Assembly: GCA_017619375.1 (NCBI GenBank)
Contig: JAFZSL010000040.1
Coordinates: 1-64,000 of the forward strand
DNA length: 64,000 bases
Reading direction: 5' to 3'
DNA from: Prevotella sp.
GTDB taxonomy: Bacteria > Bacteroidota > Bacteroidia > Bacteroidales > Bacteroidaceae
Part shown: positions 42,940-50,302 of the stretch, in pieces
Position numbering within the stretch: position 1 is the first letter of the stretch
How the letters are laid out: the number at the start of each line of letters is the position of its first letter
Program-made: the position numbers and the translations under genes
The notes under the pieces: generated by a model
Told to the model about the DNA's origin: nothing
The model's database searches: none
The model's input: the letters and a program-made list of their open reading frames with translations, nothing else

Positions 42940-44232
42940 TCAATCTATTTTGATGACGGCATCTCTGTAATTGGTGTTCCCCCAATGCTTTTGCCACAAT
43001 ACGATAGGTGCTCCCTTCCTGATGTGGGTGATTTCAAAAAATACCACATCATGGACGACGTCATAGTCGCGCAGCCCATATTCCAAATCTTTCAGCCCAA
43101 TATTCAGCCCGATGGAATATTTACCCTTTGCAAGGTTGTGGTGTTTCAGGATGATGGTCACATTGAAAGAACTCTTGTTTTGGGGCACGTCGAATATCGG
43201 CGAGGCATATGTGCCAACCCTGTTGAGTTCACTGTTGTTGATCATCAAGCCGATTGTGAACTTTTTGACAACAGGAATGTTCACCTTCACCAAAGTCCTG
43301 ACGACGAGGTCTTCCTCTGTGGCCATTTGCCTGTTGTCCTCGTTCTCAATGGCAACTTCCACAAATTCCAACTCTTTGCCTACATGTCCGTTTCTGTGGT
43401 CTTCCCTTACTTTCACTATTGGTGCGAAATCTTTGATGCTTTCTGAGAGATAGTTGGATACCACGTCTTCTATTTCTCCTTGGTATTTGATACATCCATT
43501 CTCCAGCAGCACACCTTTCCTGCATAATTTTCTGATGGAGGACATGTTGTGACTAACAAATAGCACCGTCCTTCCACCGCCTCGACTCACGTCCTGCATC
43601 TTCCCGATGGCTTTCTTCTGAAATTCCGCATCGCCGACAGCGAGCACTTCGTCGACCACGAGGATTTCTGGCTCCATGAAGGCTGCCACAGCGAAGCCAA
43701 GACGCACCGTCATACCGCTGGAGTAGCGTTTCACAGGGGTGTCGAGGTAACGTTCGACACCAGCGAAATCGACTATCTCTTCCAACTTGCGGGTGATTTC
43801 CTGGCGGGTCATGCCCATGATGCTGCCGTTCATGTAGATGTTCTCACGGCCGGTCATCTCTGGATGGAAGCCGGTGCCCACCTCGAGCAACGAACCGATG
43901 CGGCCGCGGGCACGGATGACGCCGGTGGTGGGGGAGGTGATGCTGGAGAGCAGTTTCAACAAGGTGGACTTCCCCGCGCCGTTGCGGCCGATAATGCCCA
44001 CCACGTCGCCTTGTTCCACGTCGAAAGTGATGTCGCGCAACGCCCAAACATATTGTGAGTCGCCTTTCTTCGAGCGGTCGTTGGTCTCTCCAATTTTAAG
44101 GTATGGGTCTTCCTTGCCGCGTACCTTGGTGACCCACCAACGGTTCAGGTCATGAACAAGGGAGCCGGTGCCTACTTGCCCTAATCGGTAGAGTTTCCCC
44201 ACATGGTCGAATTGTATGGCCAGATTACTCAT
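42940..44232 (-). CDS. Wzt-type polysaccharide ABC transporter ATP-binding protein
   Basis: With the permease gene upstream, this 430-residue ATPase exports a finished glycan across the inner membrane. The ATPase domain has GRNGAGKSTLLKLLSS near 78-93, the signature YSSGMTVRLGFA near 164, and Walker B ILVVDEVLAVGDAEF near 183-197. The extra C-terminal domain (about 255-430) is a beta-sandwich of the Wzt-C type that can recognise the chain end. Start ATG 44232 (MSNLAIQFDHV) is preferred over a TTG four codons upstream. Confidence 0.94.
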   Translation of the reverse strand: MSNLAIQFDHVGKLYRLGQVGTGSLVHDLNRWWVTKVRGKEDPYLKIGETNDRSKKGDSQYVWALRDITFDVEQGDVVGIIGRNGAGKSTLLKLLSSITSPTTGVIRARGRIGSLLEVGTGFHPEMTGRENIYMNGSIMGMTRQEITRKLEEIVDFAGVERYLDTPVKRYSSGMTVRLGFAVAAFMEPEILVVDEVLAVGDAEFQKKAIGKMQDVSRGGGRTVLFVSHNMSSIRKLCRKGVLLENGCIKYQGEIEDVVSNYLSESIKDFAPIVKVREDHRNGHVGKELEFVEVAIENEDNRQMATEEDLVVRTLVKVNIPVVKKFTIGLMINNSELNRVGTYASPIFDVPQNKSSFNVTIILKHHNLAKGKYSIGLNIGLKDLEYGLRDYDVVHDVVFFEITHIRKGAPIVLWQKHWGNTNYRDAVIKID

Positions 44233-44286
44233 TGTCCAAATCAATCTTGTTTTTATTCAGTATAATCAATTTTAGCTTCGCTGATT

Positions 44287-44337
44287 TTTGTCGCGACTCG
44301 ACAGAGTTCAAGCAAGCTTGACTCTGCTCTCGCTGAT
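44287..44337. repeat. Imperfect hairpin between Wzm and Wzt genes
   Basis: CAGAGTTCAAGC and GCTTGACTCTG pair with one bulge around AA, in the 157-base gap between the permease and ATPase genes. It could attenuate or stabilise the transcript. Confidence 0.45.
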
Positions 44338-44338
44338 C

Positions 44339-44390
44339 CAAAAATTCAATTCCCAATCTTCAATCTTCAATTTTCAATTTTCAATTTCCT
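44339..44390. repeat. ATTGAA-type heptad array after the Wzm gene
   Basis: Reading leftward, repeated AATTGAA and GATTGAA heptads start directly after the Wzm stop codon. The same array type follows the gene at 25591. Confidence 0.65.
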
Positions 44391-45235
44391 TACACCGTGT
44401 CCATGAAGTTGCGCTCGGTGCGGTTGAAGATGATGACGGAGAGGAACAACATCACAAGCATGAATATGGTGCTGTAGAGCAAGCCACCCCAACTCAGAGT
44501 GCCACATCCCATGCAACTGTATTTGAAGGCTTCGAAGATGGGGGTGAGGGGATTCAACTCCAGAATGGCACGGATTTTTCCTTCTGTCGTGCTCATAGGG
44601 TAGATGACTGGTGTGGCATACATCAGTAGTTGCACGCCGAAGCTTACCAATTGCCTCAAATCCCTGTATTTCGTGGTGAGAGCGGAGATGACCAACCCCC
44701 ATGACAAGGCATGGAAGGCGATGAGGAACACCAAGAACGGGAAGAGCAAAATGTATATGTTGACTTGCACAGGTGCACCCTTGATGGCGAAATAGGTGTA
44801 AATGGCGATGAAGAGCAGTAATTGGATGCCGAATTTCACCAAGTTTGACGTGATGGTGCTCAAGGGGACGACGAGTCGGGGGAAATAGACTTTGCCGAAG
44901 ACCCCGGCGTTGGCAGCGAACACGTTGGAGCAGGCATTGAAGCAACTGCTGAAATAGGTCCAAAGCAAAATACCCGCCATATAGAACAACGGCTGGGGCA
45001 TCCCGTCGGTGGAGATGCCGGCAAGGTTGCCGAAGACAAACATGAACATGATGGTGGTAAGCACGGGTTGGATGACGAACCATAAAGGGCCGAGCACCGT
45101 CTGTTTATAGACAGTGATGATGTCGCGCTTCACATACATGTAATAAAGGTCGCGATAGCGCCACAAACCCTTCAAGTCTATGTCCAGCAAGTGTTTCTGT
45201 GGCTTGATTTCTTTCGTCCAGTATTGATTGTCCAT
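44390..45235 (-). CDS. Wzm-type polysaccharide ABC transporter permease
   Basis: The 281-residue protein of the ABC-2 permease family has about six membrane helices. Hallmarks are LYYMYVKRDIITVYKQTVLGPLW near 32-54 (split as the cytoplasmic RD-I-x-x-x-Y-K-x-x-x-L-G-P-L-W motif), YFSSCFNACSNVFAANAGVFGK near 92-113 and the late LLMYATPVIYPMS. It forms the channel partner of the Wzt ATPase encoded next. Together they indicate ABC-dependent export of a completed glycan. Confidence 0.93.
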   Translation of the reverse strand: MDNQYWTKEIKPQKHLLDIDLKGLWRYRDLYYMYVKRDIITVYKQTVLGPLWFVIQPVLTTIMFMFVFGNLAGISTDGMPQPLFYMAGILLWTYFSSCFNACSNVFAANAGVFGKVYFPRLVVPLSTITSNLVKFGIQLLLFIAIYTYFAIKGAPVQVNIYILLFPFLVFLIAFHALSWGLVISALTTKYRDLRQLVSFGVQLLMYATPVIYPMSTTEGKIRAILELNPLTPIFEAFKYSCMGCGTLSWGGLLYSTIFMLVMLFLSVIIFNRTERNFMDTV

Positions 45236-45287
45236 AATGAAGGTTGTCGTTATTGGGATGGATGCGGCGGTGATAAGCCTTGCGTTC

Positions 45288-46244
45288 TTAAAGTGCCACT
45301 TCTCCTACCTGCAACTTGTGGTCGCTCCAAGGGGTGTCGGCCAGTTGGTAGCTTAAAGGTTGTATGTCAGGGTCGCACATCATATAGTCGATTTTCACGC
45401 TGCCCATACCCTTGAACGTCCCGCATAGCGGCCAGCGACAGGAAAGGTCGATCAGCTTCAGACGCAAGCGGCGGGCGGGATAGCCACCGGGGATGTCGTT
45501 GAAATCACCGCACAACAGGACGGGATGGGGACTGTTGCCTACGTCGTCGTAAAGCAAATCGGCTTGACGATCGCGTTCCACGGTGTTGGTGAAGACTGTC
45601 GGCACGTCAGTCCATTTGATATTTGGGCTCAATCCCATGGTTTGCAGATGGACGTTGAACACACGCAAGGTGTCTTTGCCAACGTGAATGTCGGCCCACA
45701 GATATCGGTTGTATGTTCCTTCAAACTGTCGCTCGCCATGTCCGACGATGGGATGACTGCTGAGGATGGCAAGATTGAGCACTTCGTCTTCGTGGCTGTT
45801 GCGCACGGCATGCGGATGGCAGGGAAAAGCCTTGCGGATGTCGTCCCAAGGGACTTTCGACTCGTGTGGACGCTCCTGCAGGCAGATGATGTCGGGCGAG
45901 AGATGGTTGATATGTCGCGTGGCTTGGTGCATGGTGTCACAGCTGACCATGAAATTGCTCACGTTCCAGGACACGAGGCGCAGAGTGGTGGACGACGGGT
46001 CGGGCGTATGTGGAATGAGGGGTATATAGGACGGAAGAAGAGGCAGGCAAGCGGCAACTGCTATGCCGTGCGCCCAGCGCCAACGACCGTGTCTGACCAT
46101 GGCGGCTACAGCATTGCACAGGATGACGGGGAATGTGGCGAACCCCAGCAACAGCATCAGACTACCAACCGACGATGGTAGGTAGGGCAGTGCAACGAGC
46201 AGGACGACGAGCACCAACAGCAACCATGACACAGCGTCCTTCAT
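45288..46244 (-). CDS. Membrane-anchored EEP-family hydrolase (endonuclease/exonuclease/phosphatase fold)
   Basis: The 318-residue protein has three N-terminal membrane helices (about residues 5-75) followed by an EEP domain: LVSWNVSNF near 91-99, IICLQERP near 118 with the metal-binding Glu, FNVHLQ, GDFNDIPGG, IDYMM and the terminal WSDHKLQ with catalytic His. Fold members cleave phosphodiesters in DNA, RNA or lipids, so a nuclease or a phospholipid/phosphoglycan hydrolase is possible. Position between the phosphatase and exporter genes of an EPS locus favours an envelope substrate, but this is not proven. Confidence 0.85.
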   Translation of the reverse strand: MKDAVSWLLLVLVVLLVALPYLPSSVGSLMLLLGFATFPVILCNAVAAMVRHGRWRWAHGIAVAACLPLLPSYIPLIPHTPDPSSTTLRLVSWNVSNFMVSCDTMHQATRHINHLSPDIICLQERPHESKVPWDDIRKAFPCHPHAVRNSHEDEVLNLAILSSHPIVGHGERQFEGTYNRYLWADIHVGKDTLRVFNVHLQTMGLSPNIKWTDVPTVFTNTVERDRQADLLYDDVGNSPHPVLLCGDFNDIPGGYPARRLRLKLIDLSCRWPLCGTFKGMGSVKIDYMMCDPDIQPLSYQLADTPWSDHKLQVGEVAL

Positions 46245-46257
46245 CTTTTCTTTATGT

Positions 46258-46396
46258 TGAAGACGACCACGAATCAGCCGAAGAATCCGAAACCATCTCT
46301 AAATTTTCTGACGACCACGAATCAACTGAAGAACCCGAAACCATCTCTAAATTTTCTGACGACCACGAATCAACCGAAGAACCCGAAATCATTTGA
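46258..46396. repeat. 48-bp tandem repeat (2.8 copies) upstream of the EEP gene
   Basis: Units share GACGACCACGAATCA, then GAAGAA-CCGAAA and TCTAAATTTTCT; adjacent copies differ at a few positions. The repeat keeps one rightward frame (DDHESTEEPETISKFS) open, but the frame starts inside the antisense of the EEP gene and has no own start signal, so it is treated as non-coding. Read leftward it contains GATTCGTGGTCGT, related to the elements at 46421-46466 and 46945-46993. Confidence 0.8.
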
Positions 46397-46420
46397 TTTC
46401 TTTTATATGTAGAAAACTTT

Positions 46421-46466
46421 TCGTCTATTTAGGTTATTTCGTGTTCGTCCATCTTTTCGTGGTCAT
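46421..46466. repeat. Left copy of a direct repeat flanking the GxxExxY gene
   Basis: Shares TCGTCTATTT, GGTTA, TTCGTGTTCGT and TTCGTGGTCA, in that order and nearly the same spacing, with 46945-46993. The TCA of TTCGTGGTCA is the complement of the GxxExxY stop codon. Confidence 0.85.
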
Positions 46467-46837
46467 AAGACTTTTCTTTCTCTTTCCAATGTGCCTTTAT
46501 GTCCGAAATTGAGAAGCCATCCCACTTTGTAATGAGTAGCTTTCAAATAGTTGAAGATTTGTGCTCGGTTTATATCGTCTAATTCCGATACTGCTTTCAG
46601 TTCTACGATAATATTGTCGTAGCAGACAAAATCGGGACGGAACTTAATATCCATAAGTTCGCCATCGTAATACAAATCGATTTCTTTCTCACGCTCATAC
46701 GGGATGCCTCTCTTCAGAAACTCTTTCTCCAATGCCTCTTGATATACCGCCTCTACAAATCCAGGACCCAACACATAATAGACTTGCATTGCCGCACCGA
46801 TTATTTCATAACTTTCTTCTTTAAAATAGATTTCCAT
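46463..46837 (-). CDS. GxxExxY protein (PD-(D/E)XK-like)
   Basis: The 124-residue protein has the family-naming motif Gly26-x-x-Glu29-x-x-Tyr32 (GPGFVEAVY). It also has a nuclease-like core RPDFVCYDNIIVELKA near 72-87, with Asp, Glu and Lys in the PD-(D/E)XK order. The biochemical role is unknown; such genes are abundant in Bacteroidetes and environmental genomes. It is bounded by imperfect 46-49-bp direct repeats, and its stop codon lies in one of them. It interrupts an otherwise coherent EPS gene order, which suggests insertion as a small cassette. Confidence 0.9.
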   Translation of the reverse strand: MEIYFKEESYEIIGAAMQVYYVLGPGFVEAVYQEALEKEFLKRGIPYEREKEIDLYYDGELMDIKFRPDFVCYDNIIVELKAVSELDDINRAQIFNYLKATHYKVGWLLNFGHKGTLERERKVL

Positions 46838-46878
46838 TTGAAGTGATTGTTATTGGGGCATATTAGAAAAACACCCTA

Positions 46879-46993
46879 TTTCACGATGTCCTTTTCGTTT
46901 ATTTCGGTTGTTTCGTGTTCATCCCGCCCTTTGTGTTGTTTATTTCGTCTATTTCGGTTAATTCGTGTTCGTTTCCCCTCGTTCGTGGTCACA
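46879..46993. repeat. Repeat cluster upstream of the GxxExxY gene, including the right direct repeat
   Basis: A run of CGTTTATTTCGG-TT-TTCGTGTTC units ends in the right copy (46945-46993) of the direct repeat at 46421-46466. The TCA in its final TTCGTGGTCA is the complement of the stop codon of the phosphatase gene at 46989, exactly as in the left copy. Confidence 0.8.
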
Positions 46994-47702
46994 GGTCCTC
47001 GTTGTTTGCAAACAGCTCTTCGAGGGCGTCCAACTGCTTGCGTGTGAGTTTCAGGTCCCAGAGGAAGTCCTCGAAGCGTTTGAGGTGGTGGAGGTCGGTG
47101 CCCACGTTATCGTAAAGCCCTTCCTCCAGCAACTCCATCGCAACCTGCTGAGGTCGAATTCCGTAATAGCCGCTGAGTGACAGTAGGTTGAGTTGGAACT
47201 CATAGCCATGGCCTTTCAGGTTGTGGTAGTCTGACTCCGACATATACATATAACGCTCCGGGTGGGCGATGAGCGGCTTCAGTTCCTTGTGCCACACGCT
47301 CAAGAGCAAGTCGTAGAGGTCGTTCGGACCGCTTATGTAGGAGGTCTCCACCAGCAGGTGATGCTTCCCCAAAGGCAGGGCGTCGGTAGAGAGTCGCTCA
47401 CTGAACCCTTCGTCGAGCATGTACTCTGAAGAGAGATGCAGCTGCATGCCACCCTCATAGTGGTTGACGAGGGTTTCGTAAGGTTCGCGCAGACGGACGG
47501 CGGAGTTGCCGTTGCCTTCCATCACGTGGGGGGTGAGCCAGGCGGCGACAAACCCCAGGTCTTGCTCCATGTAGTCGAGTAGGTCGAGACTGTGGGGTAG
47601 GTCGGGCGAACCGTCGTCGACACCGGGAAGCACATGACAGTGAATGTCGGTCTTTCCGTGAAGTATGCCTGACTTCTGTAGGCGATGCTTGAATTTGAAC
47701 AC
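46989..47702 (-). CDS. PHP-type protein-tyrosine phosphatase (CpsB/YwqE-like), GTG start
   Basis: The 237-residue protein has DIHCHVLPGVDDG with His21 and His23, TPHVMEGN near 57, PLIAHPERYMYM near 138 and GTDLHHLKRFEDF near 206, the metal ligands of manganese-dependent CpsB/YwqE phosphatases. Its partner is the tyrosine kinase encoded 12 bases upstream: it removes phosphate from the kinase tail and so regulates polymer export or length. The only start in frame after the kinase stop is GTG 47702. The stop codon falls inside a repeat element. Confidence 0.92.
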   Translation of the reverse strand: MFKFKHRLQKSGILHGKTDIHCHVLPGVDDGSPDLPHSLDLLDYMEQDLGFVAAWLTPHVMEGNGNSAVRLREPYETLVNHYEGGMQLHLSSEYMLDEGFSERLSTDALPLGKHHLLVETSYISGPNDLYDLLLSVWHKELKPLIAHPERYMYMSESDYHNLKGHGYEFQLNLLSLSGYYGIRPQQVAMELLEEGLYDNVGTDLHHLKRFEDFLWDLKLTRKQLDALEELFANNEDL

Positions 47703-47714
47703 GTTCCTATGGGG

Positions 47715-50228
47715 TTATGAGTTCTCTTTCCTCTCCTTTTTCTTTGCTGCTTCTTCGTGCTTGCGGTGATGACGCTTTTTCTTCTTTCCGAAGGTGAAGA
47801 GGCGTTGCCACCAACGCTTGTTGCTGGTGTATCCGTATCCATATCCATATCCATACCCATACCCATACCCGTAACCATACCCATATCCGTATCCATAGCC
47901 GCTGTGAAGCGATGTGCCATTGAGAATCAAAGACATGTTTTTCAGCTTGCCGCTGTTGTATATTTTCTCCACCTCGGGCATCATGCGGCGGTCCACACGA
48001 CCCACGCGGATGACGAAGATGGTGAGGTCGGCGATGCGGTTGGTGATGACGGCGTCGGCCACCACACCGTAGGGCACGTTGTCGATGAAGATGTAGTCAT
48101 AGCGTGTGCGCAACTCCTCGATGAGTTGGTCCAGACGTTCGCTCAACAGTAGTTCGGCAGGGTTGGGTGCGATGCCTCCGGCGGGAATCACGTCGAGTCC
48201 CTCGCAGATGTCGTCATGTTGGATGATTTCGTCAAGAGTGGCCTGACCGGAAAGGTAGTTGGTCATGCCTTTTGACTGGTGGTGCTTGGTGTGGATGGTG
48301 AGCGTTCCCTTGCGGATGTCGAGGTCGACAATCAGCACATGCTTGCCGGTTTGTGCAAAGCTTGCAGCGAGGTTGCTCGACACGAAGGTCTTGCCGGCGG
48401 CGGAGCCGAAGCTGCTGAAGGTGATGACTTGAAGCTTGTCGGTTTTCACACGCATGAAGTCCATGTTGGTACGAACGATGCGGAAGGCCTCGCTCGTCAG
48501 GTCGCGGCTGTCGTTGAGCACTACGATGCGTTGGTTCTTCTTGTCCGACTTGCCCATGACGCCCTTGGAGAAATTATGTTTGGGAATCTCGCCGATGAAC
48601 GGCACGGAGGTCATGTCCTCGATGTCCTTGCGGCTCTTCACGCGGGTGTCGAAGAAGAATAGGCCCATCAGGGCGATGAGGGGGATGCCGATGGCCACCG
48701 CCATGTTCTTGGTCATCATCAGCTTGAGGATGGGCGATACAGGGGTCTTGTTGCCGTAGGCCGGCTGCAGCACACGGGCGTTCGACTCCGTGGTGGCGAG
48801 ACTCAGCGCATTCTCCTCACGTTTGTTGAGCAGGTAGAGGTAAAGTTCCTCCTTGATGTGTTGTTGGCGTTCGATGGAGAGCATCTGGCGCTGTTGGCGG
48901 GGGATTTGGGAGATGCGGGCTGCAGCCTGGCTGGCGCGGTTGGCCATGTCCTCGATTTTAGCGTTGATGTTGGCGTTGTGATTGTCCACCGAACGGAGGA
49001 TGTTCTGACGCATGGAGTTCAGCGTGCTGTTCAGGTCTTCGATGACGGGGTTGTTCTCACCGCCGCCGCCCTCCAGCAACTTGTCACGACGGAGCTTCGA
49101 TTTGTTGTAGAGGTTGATTTGCTCCTCTATGGCACCGTTGTTGATGCCCGTGTTGGTGGGTATGAGGTCTGTGGCCTTGGAGGGGTCGCGGAGATAGTCG
49201 CGCAGGTAATTGCCTGTTTGCTGTTGAAGCATCAAGTCTTTCACCTCGGTGCTGTAGCGCTCGCGGTTGTTCTGTGCAGTAGAGGTCACGCTGCCAAGGT
49301 CGGTCATGTTGTTCTGTTCCTTGTAGCTTTGGATTTGGGCCTCCACGCCGCCAAGCTCCTTTTCGATGATGGCCAGGCGCTCGTCGATGAAGTTCGACGT
49401 GTTGATGGCAATCTGGTTCTTGTCGGTGATGGTCTCCTCGTTGTAGATGGCTATCAGTGTGTTGAGGATGTCTTCGGCGCGGATGGGAGAGACGTCCTCA
49501 AGGTTCATGTACAGGATGGAGGAGTTGAAGTTGCCATAATTGCCATTGTCCGAAGAGCCTTGGCTGATTTTGAGATTGGGACACATCGTGCCCACCGTCT
49601 TGTTGATGTCGTTCTTTTTTACGGAGATGGTGTGCCCGAGCCATTCGGTGCCGTAGTATAGGGTCTTCGTCACACTAATGCGGCCCAAGGGGGTGCGGAC
49701 CGTCTTGCCCAACCGGGCGTCCAACACCTTGTCGTCGGTAAAACCGGAAAGGCGAACTTTCGTGTCGTCGAGGGGCTTGACTTCCAAGAATGCTTCGCGG
49801 TCATCCTCCACATCATAAAAAGTCACCTTGATGGGCGATTTGCTGTACAGCTCTTCCTTGCGTAAGTAGTCCATCACCGTATAATCCACCTCGGCGTGAA
49901 GGCGGAGAACCGCCTTTCGCATCAATTCCGGCGACTGAAACTGCAGAATCTCGTTGGAAATGTTCACCTGAGGGGTGGCATTGGCGAGGCGGTCGAGACC
50001 GGCTTGTCGGGCGGAGGTGTGTGCATCCTTGAACATCACAGTGGCGTTGGTGGTGTAGCGGAATTGCGTGGTGCTGTATTTGTACCATGCCCAGCCGCCG
50101 AACAGGACGGCGGAAAGGGCGAACCAATACCAATTACCTAACAAGTAGCGGAGAATGTCAAGGGGGTTGATGTTAAAGCCTTTCGATGCCAGCGAGGTAT
50201 CGGGGGCCATGTTTTTTTGTTCAGTCAT
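47715..50228 (-). CDS. Wzc-type polysaccharide co-polymerase / tyrosine autokinase
   Basis: The 837-residue inner-membrane protein controls glycan length and export. A Wzz-like region starts near residue 20 (PLDILRYLLGNWYWFAL, first helix). A long periplasmic coiled-coil part spans about 90-480 and a second helix is near 510. The BY-kinase domain from about 580 has the Walker A GSAAGKT near 608, A' VLIVDLDIRKG, and the late DYIFIDNVPYG. A tail of twelve Gly-Tyr pairs (about 776-800) replaces the usual short Tyr cluster and is the likely autophosphorylation site. ATG 50228 or 50237 may be the start. Confidence 0.94.
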   Translation of the reverse strand: MTEQKNMAPDTSLASKGFNINPLDILRYLLGNWYWFALSAVLFGGWAWYKYSTTQFRYTTNATVMFKDAHTSARQAGLDRLANATPQVNISNEILQFQSPELMRKAVLRLHAEVDYTVMDYLRKEELYSKSPIKVTFYDVEDDREAFLEVKPLDDTKVRLSGFTDDKVLDARLGKTVRTPLGRISVTKTLYYGTEWLGHTISVKKNDINKTVGTMCPNLKISQGSSDNGNYGNFNSSILYMNLEDVSPIRAEDILNTLIAIYNEETITDKNQIAINTSNFIDERLAIIEKELGGVEAQIQSYKEQNNMTDLGSVTSTAQNNRERYSTEVKDLMLQQQTGNYLRDYLRDPSKATDLIPTNTGINNGAIEEQINLYNKSKLRRDKLLEGGGGENNPVIEDLNSTLNSMRQNILRSVDNHNANINAKIEDMANRASQAAARISQIPRQQRQMLSIERQQHIKEELYLYLLNKREENALSLATTESNARVLQPAYGNKTPVSPILKLMMTKNMAVAIGIPLIALMGLFFFDTRVKSRKDIEDMTSVPFIGEIPKHNFSKGVMGKSDKKNQRIVVLNDSRDLTSEAFRIVRTNMDFMRVKTDKLQVITFSSFGSAAGKTFVSSNLAASFAQTGKHVLIVDLDIRKGTLTIHTKHHQSKGMTNYLSGQATLDEIIQHDDICEGLDVIPAGGIAPNPAELLLSERLDQLIEELRTRYDYIFIDNVPYGVVADAVITNRIADLTIFVIRVGRVDRRMMPEVEKIYNSGKLKNMSLILNGTSLHSGYGYGYGYGYGYGYGYGYGYGYGYTSNKRWWQRLFTFGKKKKRHHRKHEEAAKKKERKENS
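47828..47899. repeat. Hexanucleotide repeat encoding (Gly-Tyr)12 in Wzc
   Basis: Twelve consecutive six-base units of the form (A/G)TA(T/C/A/G)CC on the displayed strand encode Gly-Tyr pairs. The third positions vary, so slippage is possible but not between identical units everywhere. Confidence 0.9.
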
Positions 50229-50302
50229 TTTTACCATATTGCAGGCGCTTTGGGTGTGTGATGTTGTGTGATTCCAAGGACCTTGAGGGCTTTTGCTGAT
50301 GT

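Noticed and set aside
46133..46396. 87-codon rightward frame with three 16-residue repeats
   Set aside because: It begins inside the antisense of the EEP gene, lacks a promoter, and its sequence is explained by a DNA tandem repeat.
46421..46993. Insertion sequence carrying the GxxExxY gene
   Set aside because: No transposase or terminal inverted repeats are seen; only imperfect direct repeats, so it is reported as a cassette rather than an IS.
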